The notes under the pieces: generated by a model
What the model saw: the letters and a program-made list of their open reading frames with translations, nothing else
Databases searched by the model: none
What the model was told of the DNA's origin: nothing
In this document: in pieces, positions 39,976-49,409 of the stretch
Layout: every line of letters starts with the position of its first letter
Numbering within the stretch: the first letter of the stretch is position 1
NCBI RefSeq assembly: GCF_005670685.2
Contig: NZ_CP062008.1
Coordinates: 4,960,001 to 5,024,000 of the forward strand
Length of the DNA: 64,000 nucleotides
Source: Mycolicibacterium mucogenicum DSM 44124
Lineage (GTDB): Bacteria > Actinomycetota > Actinomycetes > Mycobacteriales > Mycobacteriaceae
Direction of reading: 5' to 3'
Made by a program: the position numbers and the translations under genes

Positions 39976-41163
39976 ATGCGGACCGTCGAGGAACATCAGC
40001 AGGTCGTCGCCGGGTTGATCAGCACCCGGCCGGCCGTCGCCGTACCGCTCGCCGACGCCCTCGGGCTCGCGCTTGCCGAGGACGTGGTGGCGCCGCTGTC
40101 GCTGCCCGGTTTCGACAACTCGGCGATGGACGGTTACGCCGTCCTGGCCGCCGACGTGGCCACCGCCTCCGCCGACAACCCGGTGAAACTGCCTGTCGCC
40201 GAAGATATTCCGGCCGGCCGCACCGACCTGCTGACCTTGGCGCCCGGCACCGCGCACCGCATCATGACCGGCGCCATGCTGCCGGCCGGGGCCACCGCGG
40301 TGGTCCAGGTCGAGGCCACCGACGGGGCGACCGACGTCGTGTCGATCTACTCGGCGGTCCCCGAAGGCCGAAGCATCCGCCGCGCCGGCGAGGACGTCAC
40401 CGCCGGGATGACGGTGTTGCCCGCCGGCGAGGTGCTGTCGCCCGCGGCCCTGGGCCTGGCCGCCGCCCTGGGCCTGGCTGAGCTGAAAGTGATTCCGCGG
40501 CAACGGGTCCTGGTGCTGTCCACCGGAACGGAGCTGGTCAAACCGGGCACACCGCTGCAGCCGGGCCAGATCTACGAGTCCAACGCCGTGATGCTGGCCG
40601 CCGCGCTGCGTGACGCCGGCGCCGACGTCACGACCGCACCGGCGACCTCCGATGACGTCGCGCTGTTCCGGGAGACCCTGGCCGGTCACGCCAGAGACGT
40701 CGACCTGATCGTCACCACCGGCGGCGTCAGCGCCGGCGCCTACGAGGTGGTGAAGGACGCCCTCTCCCGAGAAGTCGAGTTCGTGAAGGTCGCCATGCAG
40801 CCCGGCATGCCGCAGGGCGCCGGCACTGTCAACGGGACACCGATCATCACGCTGCCGGGCAACCCGGTCTCGGCGCTGGTGTCGTTCGAGGTGTTCATCC
40901 GGCCGCCGCTGCGCGCCGCGATGGGGCTGCCATCCGAGAGGCCGCGCCGCTCGGCGACCCTCACCGAGAAGCTGACCTCCCCCGCCGGGAAACGCCAGTT
41001 CCGCCGCGGCGTGCTCGGCACCGATGAGCAGGTGAGCAGCTACGGACCGCCGGCGTCGCACCACCTGCGGTGGCTGGCGACGGCAAACTGCCTGCTGGAC
41101 ATCGGCGAGGACGTGATCGAATTAGCGGCTGGATCGCCCGTGCCCGTCTGGGATCTCAGTTAG
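39976..41163 (+). CDS. moeA2: Molybdopterin molybdotransferase MoeA (MoeA2-type)
   Basis: 395 aa from ATG at 39976 (MRTVEEHQQVV), 4 bp after the SDR stop. It inserts molybdate into adenylated molybdopterin in the cytosol. Domain features: SLPGFDNSAMDGYAVLAADV (substrate site, about 45-65), IMTGAMLPAGATAVVQVE, VLSTGTELVKPGTPL, TTGGVSAGAYEVVKDAL (MoaB-like fold), and PLPGNPVSALVSFEVF-type end. Length is normal. The position between the SDR and psd matches Rv0438c (from memory). No unusual substitutions are visible. Confidence 0.95.
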   Translation: MRTVEEHQQVVAGLISTRPAVAVPLADALGLALAEDVVAPLSLPGFDNSAMDGYAVLAADVATASADNPVKLPVAEDIPAGRTDLLTLAPGTAHRIMTGAMLPAGATAVVQVEATDGATDVVSIYSAVPEGRSIRRAGEDVTAGMTVLPAGEVLSPAALGLAAALGLAELKVIPRQRVLVLSTGTELVKPGTPLQPGQIYESNAVMLAAALRDAGADVTTAPATSDDVALFRETLAGHARDVDLIVTTGGVSAGAYEVVKDALSREVEFVKVAMQPGMPQGAGTVNGTPIITLPGNPVSALVSFEVFIRPPLRAAMGLPSERPRRSATLTEKLTSPAGKRQFRRGVLGTDEQVSSYGPPASHHLRWLATANCLLDIGEDVIELAAGSPVPVWDLS

Positions 41164-41194
41164 AGGCCCCCGCAAACCGTAGAATCGAGTCCCC

Positions 41195-41926
41195 ATGGCC
41201 AGACCTGCGCGTCCCCCAGCTGACACTCCAGAGTCCGAACTGTCACGTTTCGTCGACCTGGTCCGCTCCACCGTTCCCCCGATCCACCCGGCCGGGCTGC
41301 CGTTCGTCGGCGGTGCCCTCGGTGTCGCCGCCATCGGCCACCGCAAGCGCTGGGTCCGGGCGGCCGGTCTCACCGCGGCCGCCGCGTGCGCCGGGTTCTT
41401 CCGGCATCCGCCGCGGACACCACCGAGCCGGCCCGGCGTCGTCGTCGCGCCGGCCGACGGCCAGGTGACGCTGATCGACGAGGCCGTCCCGCCCGCCGAG
41501 CTGAACCTGTCCGACGAGCCGCTGCCGCGGATCAGCATCTTCCTGTCCCTGTTCGACGCGCATGTGCAGCGCGCGCCGGTGGCCGGTGAGGTGATCACCG
41601 TCAAGCACAAGCCGGGCCAGTTCCTGTCCGCCGACAAGGCCGAGGCCAGCGAGGACAACGAGCGCAACAGCATCTGGCTGCGCACCGCCGACGGCCATGA
41701 CGTCGTCGCGGTGCAGCTCGCCGGTCTGCTGGCCCGCCGCATCGTGTGCAACACGCACCCGGGTGCGCACCTGGCGCTCGGCGAGACGTACGGCCTGATC
41801 CGGTTCGGCTCCCGCCTGGACACCTACCTGCCCAAGGGCTCGGTGATCGAAGTCGAGATCGGGCAGCGCGCCATCGGCGGCGAGACCGTGCTGGCAGAAC
41901 TCCCGACCACCGGATCGCCGGCATGA
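41195..41926 (+). CDS. psd: Phosphatidylserine decarboxylase
   Basis: 243 aa proenzyme of the short actinobacterial type. It decarboxylates phosphatidylserine to phosphatidylethanolamine at the membrane. [12 protein letters not shown], the Asp-His region [16 protein letters not shown] (about 110-125) and the self-cleavage site in [12 protein letters not shown] (Gly-Ser, about 204-205), which yields the pyruvoyl prosthetic group, are all visible. The hydrophobic segment at about 35-65 probably binds the membrane. It begins 31 bp after moeA2 and its stop overlaps the pssA start (ATGA), so both enzymes of the pathway are coupled. Confidence 0.95.
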   Translation: MARPARPPADTPESELSRFVDLVRSTVPPIHPAGLPFVGGALGVAAIGHRKRWVRAAGLTAAAACAGFFRHPPRTPPSRPGVVVAPADGQVTLIDEAVPPAELNLSDEPLPRISIFLSLFDAHVQRAPVAGEVITVKHKPGQFLSADKAEASEDNERNSIWLRTADGHDVVAVQLAGLLARRIVCNTHPGAHLALGETYGLIRFGSRLDTYLPKGSVIEVEIGQRAIGGETVLAELPTTGSPA

Positions 41927-42813
41927 AACCCCGGATCAAGACTCCGCAGGTGAGCCTGCGGAAGCTGGTCCCCAGCGCCCTGACGGTCGCGGCCATCTGC
42001 CTGGGTCTGACGGCGGTCAAGTACGCGCTCGACCACCGGCCCACCGAGGCCATGGCGCTGCTGGCCGGTGCCGCGATCCTCGACGCGCTCGACGGCCGCG
42101 CGGCCCGCATGCTCAACGCCACGTCCAAGATGGGCGCCGAGATCGACTCGCTGGCCGACGCCGTGAACTTCGGTGTGGCACCGGCGTTCATCGTGTACGC
42201 GACGCTGCTGGAGCACAACACCTCGCCGCTGGCCTGGATCGTGGTGCTGCTGTACGCGGTGTGCATCGTGCTGCGCCTGGCCCGCTTCAACGCCATGCTC
42301 GACGTGGAGGGCCCGGCGTTCGAGAAGGAGTTCTTCACCGGTATGCCGGCCCCGGCCGGCGCGATCGGCGCCATCGGCCCACTGGCGGCCAAGATGCAGT
42401 TCCCCGGCCCGTGGTGGGATTCGCACTGGGGTCAGGTGTTCATCTGCATCTGGCTGATCGGTGTCTCGCTGCTGGTGGTCAGCACCGTGCCGATGCGCAA
42501 GGTGCACACCTTCGCCATCCCGCCGAACATGGCGTTGCCGCTGTTGGCGCTGCTGGCCATCCTGGTGGCCGCGTCGGTGATGTACGGCTACATCGTGATC
42601 CTGGTGATCATCGTCGCCTACGTGCTGCACATCCCGTTCGCCATCCGGACCAAGGCCTGGCTGCGTGCGCACCCCGAAGTCTGGGATGACAAACCCAAGG
42701 AACAGCGACAGGCACGCCGCGCCATCCGTCGTGCGCAGCCGCGTCGCACCGACCGCGGACAGCGCCGGTCCACGGCCCGACTGCGGTTGCGTAGGCCGGG
42801 TCCGCGTCGATGA
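41923..42813 (+). CDS. pssA: CDP-diacylglycerol-serine O-phosphatidyltransferase
   Basis: 296 aa from ATG at 41923, overlapping psd by 4 bp. It makes phosphatidylserine from CDP-diacylglycerol and serine, the substrate for psd. The CDP-alcohol phosphotransferase motif [26 protein letters not shown] (about 50-75), with the metal Asp residues, is intact. About eight hydrophobic helices follow. The C-terminus is a long basic tail ([34 protein letters not shown]) of about 40 residues, longer than needed for activity. The next gene starts within the last codons. Confidence 0.95.
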   Translation: MKPRIKTPQVSLRKLVPSALTVAAICLGLTAVKYALDHRPTEAMALLAGAAILDALDGRAARMLNATSKMGAEIDSLADAVNFGVAPAFIVYATLLEHNTSPLAWIVVLLYAVCIVLRLARFNAMLDVEGPAFEKEFFTGMPAPAGAIGAIGPLAAKMQFPGPWWDSHWGQVFICIWLIGVSLLVVSTVPMRKVHTFAIPPNMALPLLALLAILVAASVMYGYIVILVIIVAYVLHIPFAIRTKAWLRAHPEVWDDKPKEQRQARRAIRRAQPRRTDRGQRRSTARLRLRRPGPRR

Positions 42814-45020
42814 CGCAGGGCGTGCGGGACGCGGCGTCACCTGAACCCCCACCGGGCCAATTGCGGCTCACCGCACGGCTCAACACCTCTGCACTCGACG
42901 CCCGTCGCGGCGTGGTGATGCTGCACCCGGAAGCGATTGCCGCCCTGGGCATCCGCGAGTGGGACGCGGTGTCGCTGACCGGCACGCGCACCACCTGCGC
43001 GGTGGTCGGCGTGGCCGCCGCCGGGACGCCCCCGGGCACGGCACTGCTCGACGACGTGACGCTGTCCAATGCCGGCATCCGGGCCGACGCGCCGGTGCTG
43101 GTGTGTCCCGCGACGGTGTACGGCGCCCGCTCCGTGACCGTCAGCGGTTCGCGGCTGGCCAGCAGCTCGATATCGCCGGCGACGTTGCGAATGGCATTGC
43201 TGGGCAAGGTGATGACGGTCGGCGACACGGTGTCGCTGCTGCCGCGCGATCTCGGGCCGGGCACCTCGACGTCCGCGGCGACCGCGGCGCTGGCCACCCA
43301 GGTCGGCATCACCTGGACCTCGGAACTGCTCACCGTGACGGGCGTCGACCCCGCCGGCCCGGTCAGTGTGCAACCGAATTCGGTGGTCAGCTGGAGCGAC
43401 GCGACCGTCGTCGCGGCCACCGCAGCCGCACAGCCGGTGATCTCCCCCGCCGAAACCGTTGATGCCCAAGCTTTTTCGATCGACGATCTCAAGGGCATGA
43501 CCGCCCAGGTGACCCGCCTGACCGAGTGGCTCAAGCTGGCCCTGGACGAGCCCAAGTTGCTCGAAACGTTGGGCGCCACTGCCAATCTGGGCGTCCTGGT
43601 GACCGGGCCCGCGGGCGTCGGGAAGGCCGCCATGGTGCGCACGGTGTGCGCATCGCGTCGACTTGTCGAGCTCGACGGGCCGGAGGTCGGGGCGCTGCGT
43701 GCGGAGGACCGGCTGGCCGGTGTCGCGGCTGCGGTGAGTTCAGTGCGCGACGGCGGTGGCGTCCTGCTCATCACCGACATCGACGCACTGCTGCCCGCCG
43801 TCGCCGAGCCCGTGGCCACGCTGATCCTGACCGAGCTCCGCAAGGCCGTCGCCAGCCGCGGTGTGGCATTCATCGCGACATCGGCTGTGCCCGACGGTGT
43901 GGACGCGCGCCTGCGCGCGCCCGATCTCTGCGACCGCGAGCTGGGACTCACCCTGCCCGACGCGGCCACCCGCAAGGCGCTGCTGGAGGTCCTGCTGCGG
44001 TCGGTTCCCGCCAAGGAGCTCAATCTCGATGAGATCGCCCAGCGCACACCGGGATTCGTCGTCGCCGATCTGGCGGCCCTGGTGCGTGAGGCCGCGCTGC
44101 GGGCGGCCGCCCGAGCCAGCGCCGACGGTGCCGAACCGGCGCTGACCCAGGATGATCTGACCGGTGCACTGTCGGTGATCCGGCCGCTGTCGCGGTCGGC
44201 GACCGAGGAGGTCGCGGTCGGGTCGGTGACCCTCGACGACGTCGGCGACATGGTGGCGACGAAACAGGCGCTGACCGAAGCGGTCCTGTGGCCGCTGCAG
44301 CACCCGGACACCTTCGAGCGGTTGGGCGTGGAACCGCCGCGCGGGGTGCTGCTCTACGGGCCGCCCGGCTGCGGCAAGACGTTCCTGGTGCGGGCATTGG
44401 CCAGCTCGGGCCGGTTGTCGGTGCATGCCGTCAAGGGCGCCGAGTTGATGGACAAATGGGTCGGCTCGTCGGAGCGTGCGGTGCGCGAATTGTTCCAGCG
44501 CGCACGCGATTCCGCGCCGTCACTGGTGTTCCTTGACGAGATGGACGCGCTGGCGCCGCGCCGCGGGCAGAGCTTCGATTCCGGCGTCACCGACCGCGTG
44601 GTGGCCGCATTGCTCACCGAGCTGGACGGCATCAACCCGCTGCGCGACGTCGTGGTGGTGGGTGCCACCAACCGGCCGGATCTGATCGATCCCGCGCTGC
44701 TGAGACCGGGCCGACTGGAGAAGCTGGTGTTCGTCGAGCCGCCCGACGCCGACGCCCGTCGCGACATCCTGCGTACCGCAAGCAAATCCATCCCCCTGAC
44801 GCCCGAGGTCGACCTCGGCGAGCTGGCGGGTGAGCTCGACGGCTACAGCGCCGCCGATTGCGTCGCCCTGCTGCGCGAGGCGGCGCTGACCGCGATGCGC
44901 CGGTCCATCGACGCCGCCGATGTCACCGCGGCCGACGTGGCCAAGGCCCGTGAGACGGTGCGGCCGTCACTGGATCCCGTTCAGGTGCAATCACTTCGGG
45001 AGTTCGCCGAGGGCCACTAG
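42810..45020 (+). CDS. CDC48/p97-like AAA ATPase (Rv0435c-type)
   Basis: 736 aa: N-terminal double-psi barrel-like domain (about 1-215), D1 (about 230-470) and D2 (about 490-730). D2 is canonical: Walker A GPPGCGKTFLVRAL, Walker B LVFLDEMDALAPRRG, ATNRPDLIDPALLRPGRLE. D1 is not: Walker A reads GPAGVGKAAMVR (Ala for Thr/Ser) and Walker B LLITDIDALLPA lacks the Asp-Glu pair. D1 therefore probably binds weakly or not at all, with D2 doing the work. Relatives form hexamers that unfold or move proteins. It overlaps pssA by 4 bp and the TetR stop codon by CTAG. Confidence 0.92.
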   Translation: MTQGVRDAASPEPPPGQLRLTARLNTSALDARRGVVMLHPEAIAALGIREWDAVSLTGTRTTCAVVGVAAAGTPPGTALLDDVTLSNAGIRADAPVLVCPATVYGARSVTVSGSRLASSSISPATLRMALLGKVMTVGDTVSLLPRDLGPGTSTSAATAALATQVGITWTSELLTVTGVDPAGPVSVQPNSVVSWSDATVVAATAAAQPVISPAETVDAQAFSIDDLKGMTAQVTRLTEWLKLALDEPKLLETLGATANLGVLVTGPAGVGKAAMVRTVCASRRLVELDGPEVGALRAEDRLAGVAAAVSSVRDGGGVLLITDIDALLPAVAEPVATLILTELRKAVASRGVAFIATSAVPDGVDARLRAPDLCDRELGLTLPDAATRKALLEVLLRSVPAKELNLDEIAQRTPGFVVADLAALVREAALRAAARASADGAEPALTQDDLTGALSVIRPLSRSATEEVAVGSVTLDDVGDMVATKQALTEAVLWPLQHPDTFERLGVEPPRGVLLYGPPGCGKTFLVRALASSGRLSVHAVKGAELMDKWVGSSERAVRELFQRARDSAPSLVFLDEMDALAPRRGQSFDSGVTDRVVAALLTELDGINPLRDVVVVGATNRPDLIDPALLRPGRLEKLVFVEPPDADARRDILRTASKSIPLTPEVDLGELAGELDGYSAADCVALLREAALTAMRRSIDAADVTAADVAKARETVRPSLDPVQVQSLREFAEGH

Positions 45021-45598
45021 GACCCTGCCAGACCCACGACGGCACGCATCGCGGCCCGGACGCGGCGTTCCAGCTCACCGGGGTCGGTGCTGTCGAACTT
45101 GCCGTCCAGGAACAGGAACGCCAGGCCGTGCACCAGCGCCCAGACGGCGTCGCTCAACGCGTCGGCATCCGCATCCGGGAACACGCGGGCGACGTTCGCG
45201 CGGAGGTAGGCCGAGATCGCCGCGACGGCGTCGGCCCGCTCGGGGCTGCCGGCATCGCCCTGCTCGCTGAACATCGCCCGGAAGAGGGCGGGACGCCGCA
45301 GCGCGAACTGGACGTAGGCGATGGCGACGTCGGCGATCTCGTCGGCCGTCGACGGTGACGGGCTGACGGCCACGAGGTCCTGAGCCAGTTCGCGATAACC
45401 GACGGCCGCGACGGCGGACATCAGCGCGTCACGGTCCTGGTAATGCCGGTAGGGGGCGGCCGCGGTGACCCCGGCGTGCCGGGCGACGGCGCGCATCGAC
45501 AACGCCGCGGCGCCCTCCTCTTCCAGCAACGCCAGCGCCGACTGCACCAGCGCGGTCCGCAGATCGCCGTGGTGGTACGTCACTTTCGACGTCATCAT
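45017..45598 (-). CDS. TetR-family regulator with WHG-type C-terminal domain
   Basis: 193 aa from the ATG pair at 45595-45598. HTH YHHGDLRTALVQSALALLEEEGAAALSMRAVARHAGVTAAAPYRHYQDRDALMSAVAAVGYREL (about 8-72) is characteristic of the AcrR/WHG branch, as is ALVHGLAFLFLDGKFD. Its stop shares CTAG with the ATPase stop on the other strand. The divergent monooxygenase remnant lies 95 bp away across two near-identical operators. Likely repressor of that gene and of itself; since the target is decayed, the regulator may now be orphaned. Confidence 0.92.
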   Translation of the reverse strand: MMTSKVTYHHGDLRTALVQSALALLEEEGAAALSMRAVARHAGVTAAAPYRHYQDRDALMSAVAAVGYRELAQDLVAVSPSPSTADEIADVAIAYVQFALRRPALFRAMFSEQGDAGSPERADAVAAISAYLRANVARVFPDADADALSDAVWALVHGLAFLFLDGKFDSTDPGELERRVRAAMRAVVGLAGS

Positions 45599-45614
45599 GC
45601 GTCCCGTCTCACAA

Positions 45615-45664
45615 ATGTTGACACTGTTTACATTGCCCCATATAAATGTGAGCAGCGTTTACAT
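45615..45664. promoter_or_regulatory. Two 19-bp ATGT-N11-ACAT operators (TetR sites)
   Basis: Copy 1 at 45615-45633 and copy 2 at 45646-45664, each with outer ATGT/ACAT and an inner partial dyad. Centres are 31 bp apart (three helical turns). Copy 1 covers the -35 box and copy 2 touches the -10 box of the divergent promoter. Confidence 0.7.
45618..45646 (+). promoter_or_regulatory. Near-consensus SigA promoter
   Basis: TTGACA (45618-45623), 17-bp spacer, TATAAA (45641-45646), ahead of the monooxygenase remnant at 45693. One of the strongest promoters in the window by consensus. Confidence 0.75.
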
Positions 45665-45692
45665 CATATCGACCGAAGGCAGCCGACCACCG

Positions 45693-46319
45693 ATGAACCA
45701 GCCTGTACCCCACCACCACGTCGCGATCGTGGGCACCGGCCCAGGGGCCCTCGCGGCGGTGGTTCGGCTGCATCAGGCCGCGGTCGACGACGTCGTTCTG
45801 GTCGAACACGACATCGACGACGCGATGGCATTGCACTGGCAGACCGGCCGGCAACGCTGGCACATCACGACCGCGAGCGGCGAACAGACGGCAACCCACG
45901 TCGTCGTCGACACCGACGCTCTGGCGGACCGAGTGTTCGGCACCGAGGGCGTTTCCATGGCCGAGAGCTGGGACGGCGAGCCCGGCGCCTATCTGGGGAC
46001 ATCCGTCCACGGCTTCCCGAACTGCTACCTGGTGCACGGCCCTGACATCGGCCTGCGCCACAACTCGGTCGAACAGATGCGGGAGTCGCAGGCGGACTAC
46101 GTCGCCGCGGCAGTGTCCTACGCCCGCGACTTCGGCTTCGCCGCGGTCGAACCGACCCCCGCGGCCCAACAGAACTATGCCGGCTTCCGGCCGCGCGGCA
46201 CTGCCGATTTCCGCCGTCGAACCAACCGCTTCACCCCGAGGGATCATCTGGTCCAGCGGCCGGCGCGCGAGCCGGTCGCCGTCAGCGCGGCGGTTCGCCC
46301 CGCCACCGAAAACTGTTGA
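45693..46319 (+). pseudogene. Remnant of FAD-dependent (Baeyer-Villiger type) monooxygenase
   Basis: 208 aa open frame from ATG at 45693. The N-terminus VAIVGTGPGALAAVVRL is an FAD-binding loop. Then the sequence jumps to RWHITTASGEQTATHVVVDT, which belongs about 100 residues in, and again to GVSMAESWDGEPGAYLGTSVHGFPNCYLVHGPDIGLRHNSVEQM, which belongs near residue 370 of a BVMO of about 490 aa. The NADPH domain is missing, so two internal deletions appear to have removed more than half the protein without breaking the frame. It overlaps the end of the convergent membrane gene by 38 bp. An intact small flavoprotein is less likely. Confidence 0.75.
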
Positions 46320-47799
46320 CGTACTTGCCCATATCCGCGGCCAGCTCCAGGCTGGCCCCGGTCGGCGGGCCGGATCCGGGACCGAATTCGCTGAACGGTC
46401 CGGCCGCGGCGGCGACCAATGCGAGGTCGTCCTTCACGGCCACCATGACCAGGATGCGGGTCCGTGACGCGACGACGTTCTGTCCGTCCGGCCAGTCGTC
46501 GGCCGCGACGCCGTAACCCGGGTGATATCCCACCAACGTGTTGGGTATCTCGTACGCCACCCGTGAGTCCGGGAACTTGTCCAACAGCAACGTCATGGTG
46601 ATGTCCTTGGCGTCACGGCCGCGCGCCGGTTCCCCCCACAGCCGCATGATCCCGCCGGTGCCACCGGTGTATTGGGCCGTCACGCCGACGTCGTCCATCG
46701 TCACCGAGTAGGCGGTACCCGGCGCCGGATAGGAGACGCTGAATGCGCCGTCGGGAGCGGTGAATCGCGGGTTGATCACCACGGGCTTCCCCATCAGCGG
46801 GTGACCGCAATTGGGCGGGCACTGATACCGCGCCACCGGTTGGGTCGTCGCGGCGGCGACGCCGACCAGCCCGAGGGCCAGCACCACGACGACCGCCGTC
46901 CAGATCCCGACCAGCCGCGGCGCGGACAGCGCTCGCTCGGTGTGGACCGAGTCGTCGCCGGATTCTTCGTGCCGCAATGTCATCCGCAGGACCAGTCGGA
47001 GCAGCAGCACCCCCAGCACCGCGAACGCGACGTGCCAGGCCAGCTTCGCCCACTGCGAGATGTCGGCCGAATCCTCGTCGCCGAGCCACACGTGCGCCAG
47101 TACCGGCACGACCGCGATCAGCAGCACCTGCCACCAGATCCGGTTGCCGCGGGGCCGGAACCACAGTGCGGCACCGAGCATGCCGGCAGCGGCGGCCGCG
47201 GTGACGGGCATGGCGATGCCACGGATCACGGCCTCGATGAGGAAATCCGCCAACGGCTGGTCATGGTCCACGAGCCCCGAATCCAGCTGGGCGAACATTC
47301 GCACCATGGTCGTCGCGGCCGTCACGCCGAGCGCGCCGGCCGCGCCGATGACGTAGCCGTACAACGCCTTTCGGTCACCGGGACTGAATACCCGGAGGAG
47401 CAGGGTGGGCGCGATCACCACCAGGGCCTCCACCGCCGAGAGCCCGGCCTCCAAGGTCCGCAGATGCACTGCGGCAACGCCACTTTCGAGCGGGACGCCG
47501 TAGGCGCGCGCGACGACAGCGCCGGACCCGAAGGCGAACGCCACGCCGAACGCCATGCCCAGGCCCGCGCTCACGAGCAACCGGACCTTCGCCGGCCCCC
47601 GGTAGTCCAGCTGTCGGACGTACAGCGCGAACAGCAGCGGAATCCCGACGGCCACAGTCGAGATGAACAAACCCGGAAGTCGCAGCGCCGCGGCGCCCGC
47701 GAGCCAGGCGACGAAGGCGGCCACCCCGATCTGGAACGATCGGTGGGTACGTGCCGGCAGCTGTGGGAACAGTGTGCTCACCAGTCCGATGCCGCTCAT
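46282..47799 (-). CDS. Polytopic membrane protein of S53 peptidase cassette
   Basis: 505 aa from ATG at 47799, overlapping the S53 gene by 4 bp. About nine hydrophobic helices fill the N-terminal 340 residues, for example FQIGVAAFVAWLAGAAALRL and GIWTAVVVVLALGLVGVAA. The remaining about 160 residues are extracytoplasmic, with a CPPNCGH cysteine pair (about 350) and a beta-rich domain (VTMDDVGVTAQYTGGTGGIMRLWGEPA). Not a recognised transporter. A distant relation to PrsW-type membrane proteases is possible but motifs are unclear. Coupling with a secreted peptidase suggests a role in its anchoring, processing or response. Confidence 0.72.
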   Translation of the reverse strand: MSGIGLVSTLFPQLPARTHRSFQIGVAAFVAWLAGAAALRLPGLFISTVAVGIPLLFALYVRQLDYRGPAKVRLLVSAGLGMAFGVAFAFGSGAVVARAYGVPLESGVAAVHLRTLEAGLSAVEALVVIAPTLLLRVFSPGDRKALYGYVIGAAGALGVTAATTMVRMFAQLDSGLVDHDQPLADFLIEAVIRGIAMPVTAAAAAGMLGAALWFRPRGNRIWWQVLLIAVVPVLAHVWLGDEDSADISQWAKLAWHVAFAVLGVLLLRLVLRMTLRHEESGDDSVHTERALSAPRLVGIWTAVVVVLALGLVGVAAATTQPVARYQCPPNCGHPLMGKPVVINPRFTAPDGAFSVSYPAPGTAYSVTMDDVGVTAQYTGGTGGIMRLWGEPARGRDAKDITMTLLLDKFPDSRVAYEIPNTLVGYHPGYGVAADDWPDGQNVVASRTRILVMVAVKDDLALVAAAAGPFSEFGPGSGPPTGASLELAADMGKYVNSFRWRGEPPR

Positions 47800-49337
47800 C
47801 CGGTCGTCCCCTGCGCCACGAGCAGGCTGCGCGCCAGCTTGTCGACATCGGGCGTGCCCAGGCCGGTGACGGAGTCGAAGCCGGGGCCGGCCATCGCTAT
47901 CGCGTTGCCGCCCACGGTGACATCGTGGAACGCCGGTAGTCGGCCGGCCCGCTCGAGGCGGTACAACAACGGGTTCAGGTCGCCGAGCAGTCGTCCGCCA
48001 TGGTCCAGCAGGTACTGGTCGATCACCGCGGCCATCCCGGCCCAGATCGGCGCGGACATGGACGTACCACCGGCCAGCACCGTCTCGCCGCCGAACACCA
48101 TGCGGGCTCCGGTGAAGAAATCCGCGACCGCCGAGACGTCGGGGACGAGCCGCTTGTTGCGACCGCGGTCCGATGGCACACCCCGTTGCCATGCCGGCCG
48201 GTCGAACAGCGCGGACACCCCGCCCCCACTGCCGTGCGTCAGCGGCACGTCGAACCAGGCCAGTTCACCCAGCCACTGGCCGTGTTCATCGGTGGACAGC
48301 GTGGTGCCGCCGACGGCCGTCATCTCGGGTACCGACGCCACCGAGTCCAGTCCGATGTCGTCGATGCTCGGCGGTGCCGACCAGTCCTGCCCGCCTTTGC
48401 ATTCCAGGCCCGCCAGGTCGCCACTGGCGTCGAAGGCGGTGGTGCCGCTGCGGTGCGCCCGCGCCAGCGCCGAGCGCACCGGCGCCAGATCGGCAGCCGT
48501 GAGCATCTTGTCGCAGCCCCAGCCGATCGACAGGCTCCACTCGGCGCCGGGGAAGCGCCGGTCGGCGTCTGCCATCATCTCGCCGATCTTGCGGTAGGCG
48601 CCGTCGCCGGACACCGTCGGCCGGGCATTGACGTAGACGGTTTGGGCGTCGGGCGCGATGGCGTGGGCCATCTGGAGATCCATCGTGGTTTCGCCGGTGC
48701 GTTCGGATGGCATGTCACCCACCACGATGGGGGTGAAGCGCGGCAACTGGCTCAGGTCGGCAAACATGTCGAGATCGGATTGATCGAAACCGTCGAAACC
48801 GAAGATCACGATGGTGCGGCCCTTGCCCGTATATCCCTGATCGGACAGCGGAAAGACGTTGTAGGCGCGGCGCAGATCCTGGGCCGTGAGACCACCGGCG
48901 GGGACGTCGCGCGGCATGATCAGCGGCCGCGACTCCCGAAATGGCGTGAAGCCGAGGAGCCTGCCGAATCCGCTCAACTCGGGCACCAGCGACGGCGGCA
49001 GCTCAGGCTGACTGGTCGCGGCGTAGAAGGTCTGCCCGCGGCGCCCGCGGTAGTCGCGGACATCGACGCGCAACGCCCGCGCCATGGCACGGGCGTCGCC
49101 TTCGACCGTGGCCCAGTCGTCGCCGGGCCGCCATTGCACCGAAAGCCCTGCGGCACTTGCCCATTGGATCAGCCCATCGGGCCGCGTGGCACGTGTCAGC
49201 GCAGCGGTGAGTTCGACGTGGGCTGCTGCCGACGGGCCGAGGTCGACCGACGCCGAGAGCAGATGGGCCAGCGGACCGGACAGGGCCAGTCGGCCACCCC
49301 GTTCAGCAGGCGGGCCGGCCGACGCCAGCGCCGTCAA
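47796..49337 (-). CDS. S53 (sedolisin-type) serine-carboxyl peptidase
   Basis: 513 aa if started at TTG 49337. S53 domain: GETTMDLQMAHAIAP carries the Glu and Asp of the triad (about 195-205), DASGDLAG supplies the oxyanion Asp, and GGTSMSAPIWAGM holds the nucleophile Ser (about 438). GLTAQDLRRAYNVFPL and the C-terminal calcium site region (HDVTVGGNAIAMAGPGFDSVTGLGTPDVDKL) also fit. These acid-active endopeptidases are exported. The frame reads a perfect signal peptide (VRRIGAVLVAAGLTALASA) that continues upstream of the TTG, but no ATG, GTG or TTG occurs before the in-frame stop that ends the lipoprotein, so the true start is unclear. Confidence 0.88.
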   Translation of the reverse strand: MTALASAGPPAERGGRLALSGPLAHLLSASVDLGPSAAAHVELTAALTRATRPDGLIQWASAAGLSVQWRPGDDWATVEGDARAMARALRVDVRDYRGRRGQTFYAATSQPELPPSLVPELSGFGRLLGFTPFRESRPLIMPRDVPAGGLTAQDLRRAYNVFPLSDQGYTGKGRTIVIFGFDGFDQSDLDMFADLSQLPRFTPIVVGDMPSERTGETTMDLQMAHAIAPDAQTVYVNARPTVSGDGAYRKIGEMMADADRRFPGAEWSLSIGWGCDKMLTAADLAPVRSALARAHRSGTTAFDASGDLAGLECKGGQDWSAPPSIDDIGLDSVASVPEMTAVGGTTLSTDEHGQWLGELAWFDVPLTHGSGGGVSALFDRPAWQRGVPSDRGRNKRLVPDVSAVADFFTGARMVFGGETVLAGGTSMSAPIWAGMAAVIDQYLLDHGGRLLGDLNPLLYRLERAGRLPAFHDVTVGGNAIAMAGPGFDSVTGLGTPDVDKLARSLLVAQGTTG

Positions 49338-49409
49338 ACCCGCGGCTACCAGTACTGCGCCGATGCGCCGTACGGCGCATCGGCGACTTACTGGGATGGA
49401 GCTCCCGTT

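Noticed and set aside
40134..45000. Overlapping plus or minus shadow frames in the moeA2-psd-pssA-ATPase run
   Set aside because: Each is contained within a gene with strong family motifs and tight operon junctions.
45465..45692. N-terminal extension of the monooxygenase remnant
   Set aside because: It overlaps the TetR gene and the promoter/operator region; the FAD loop begins right after ATG 45693.
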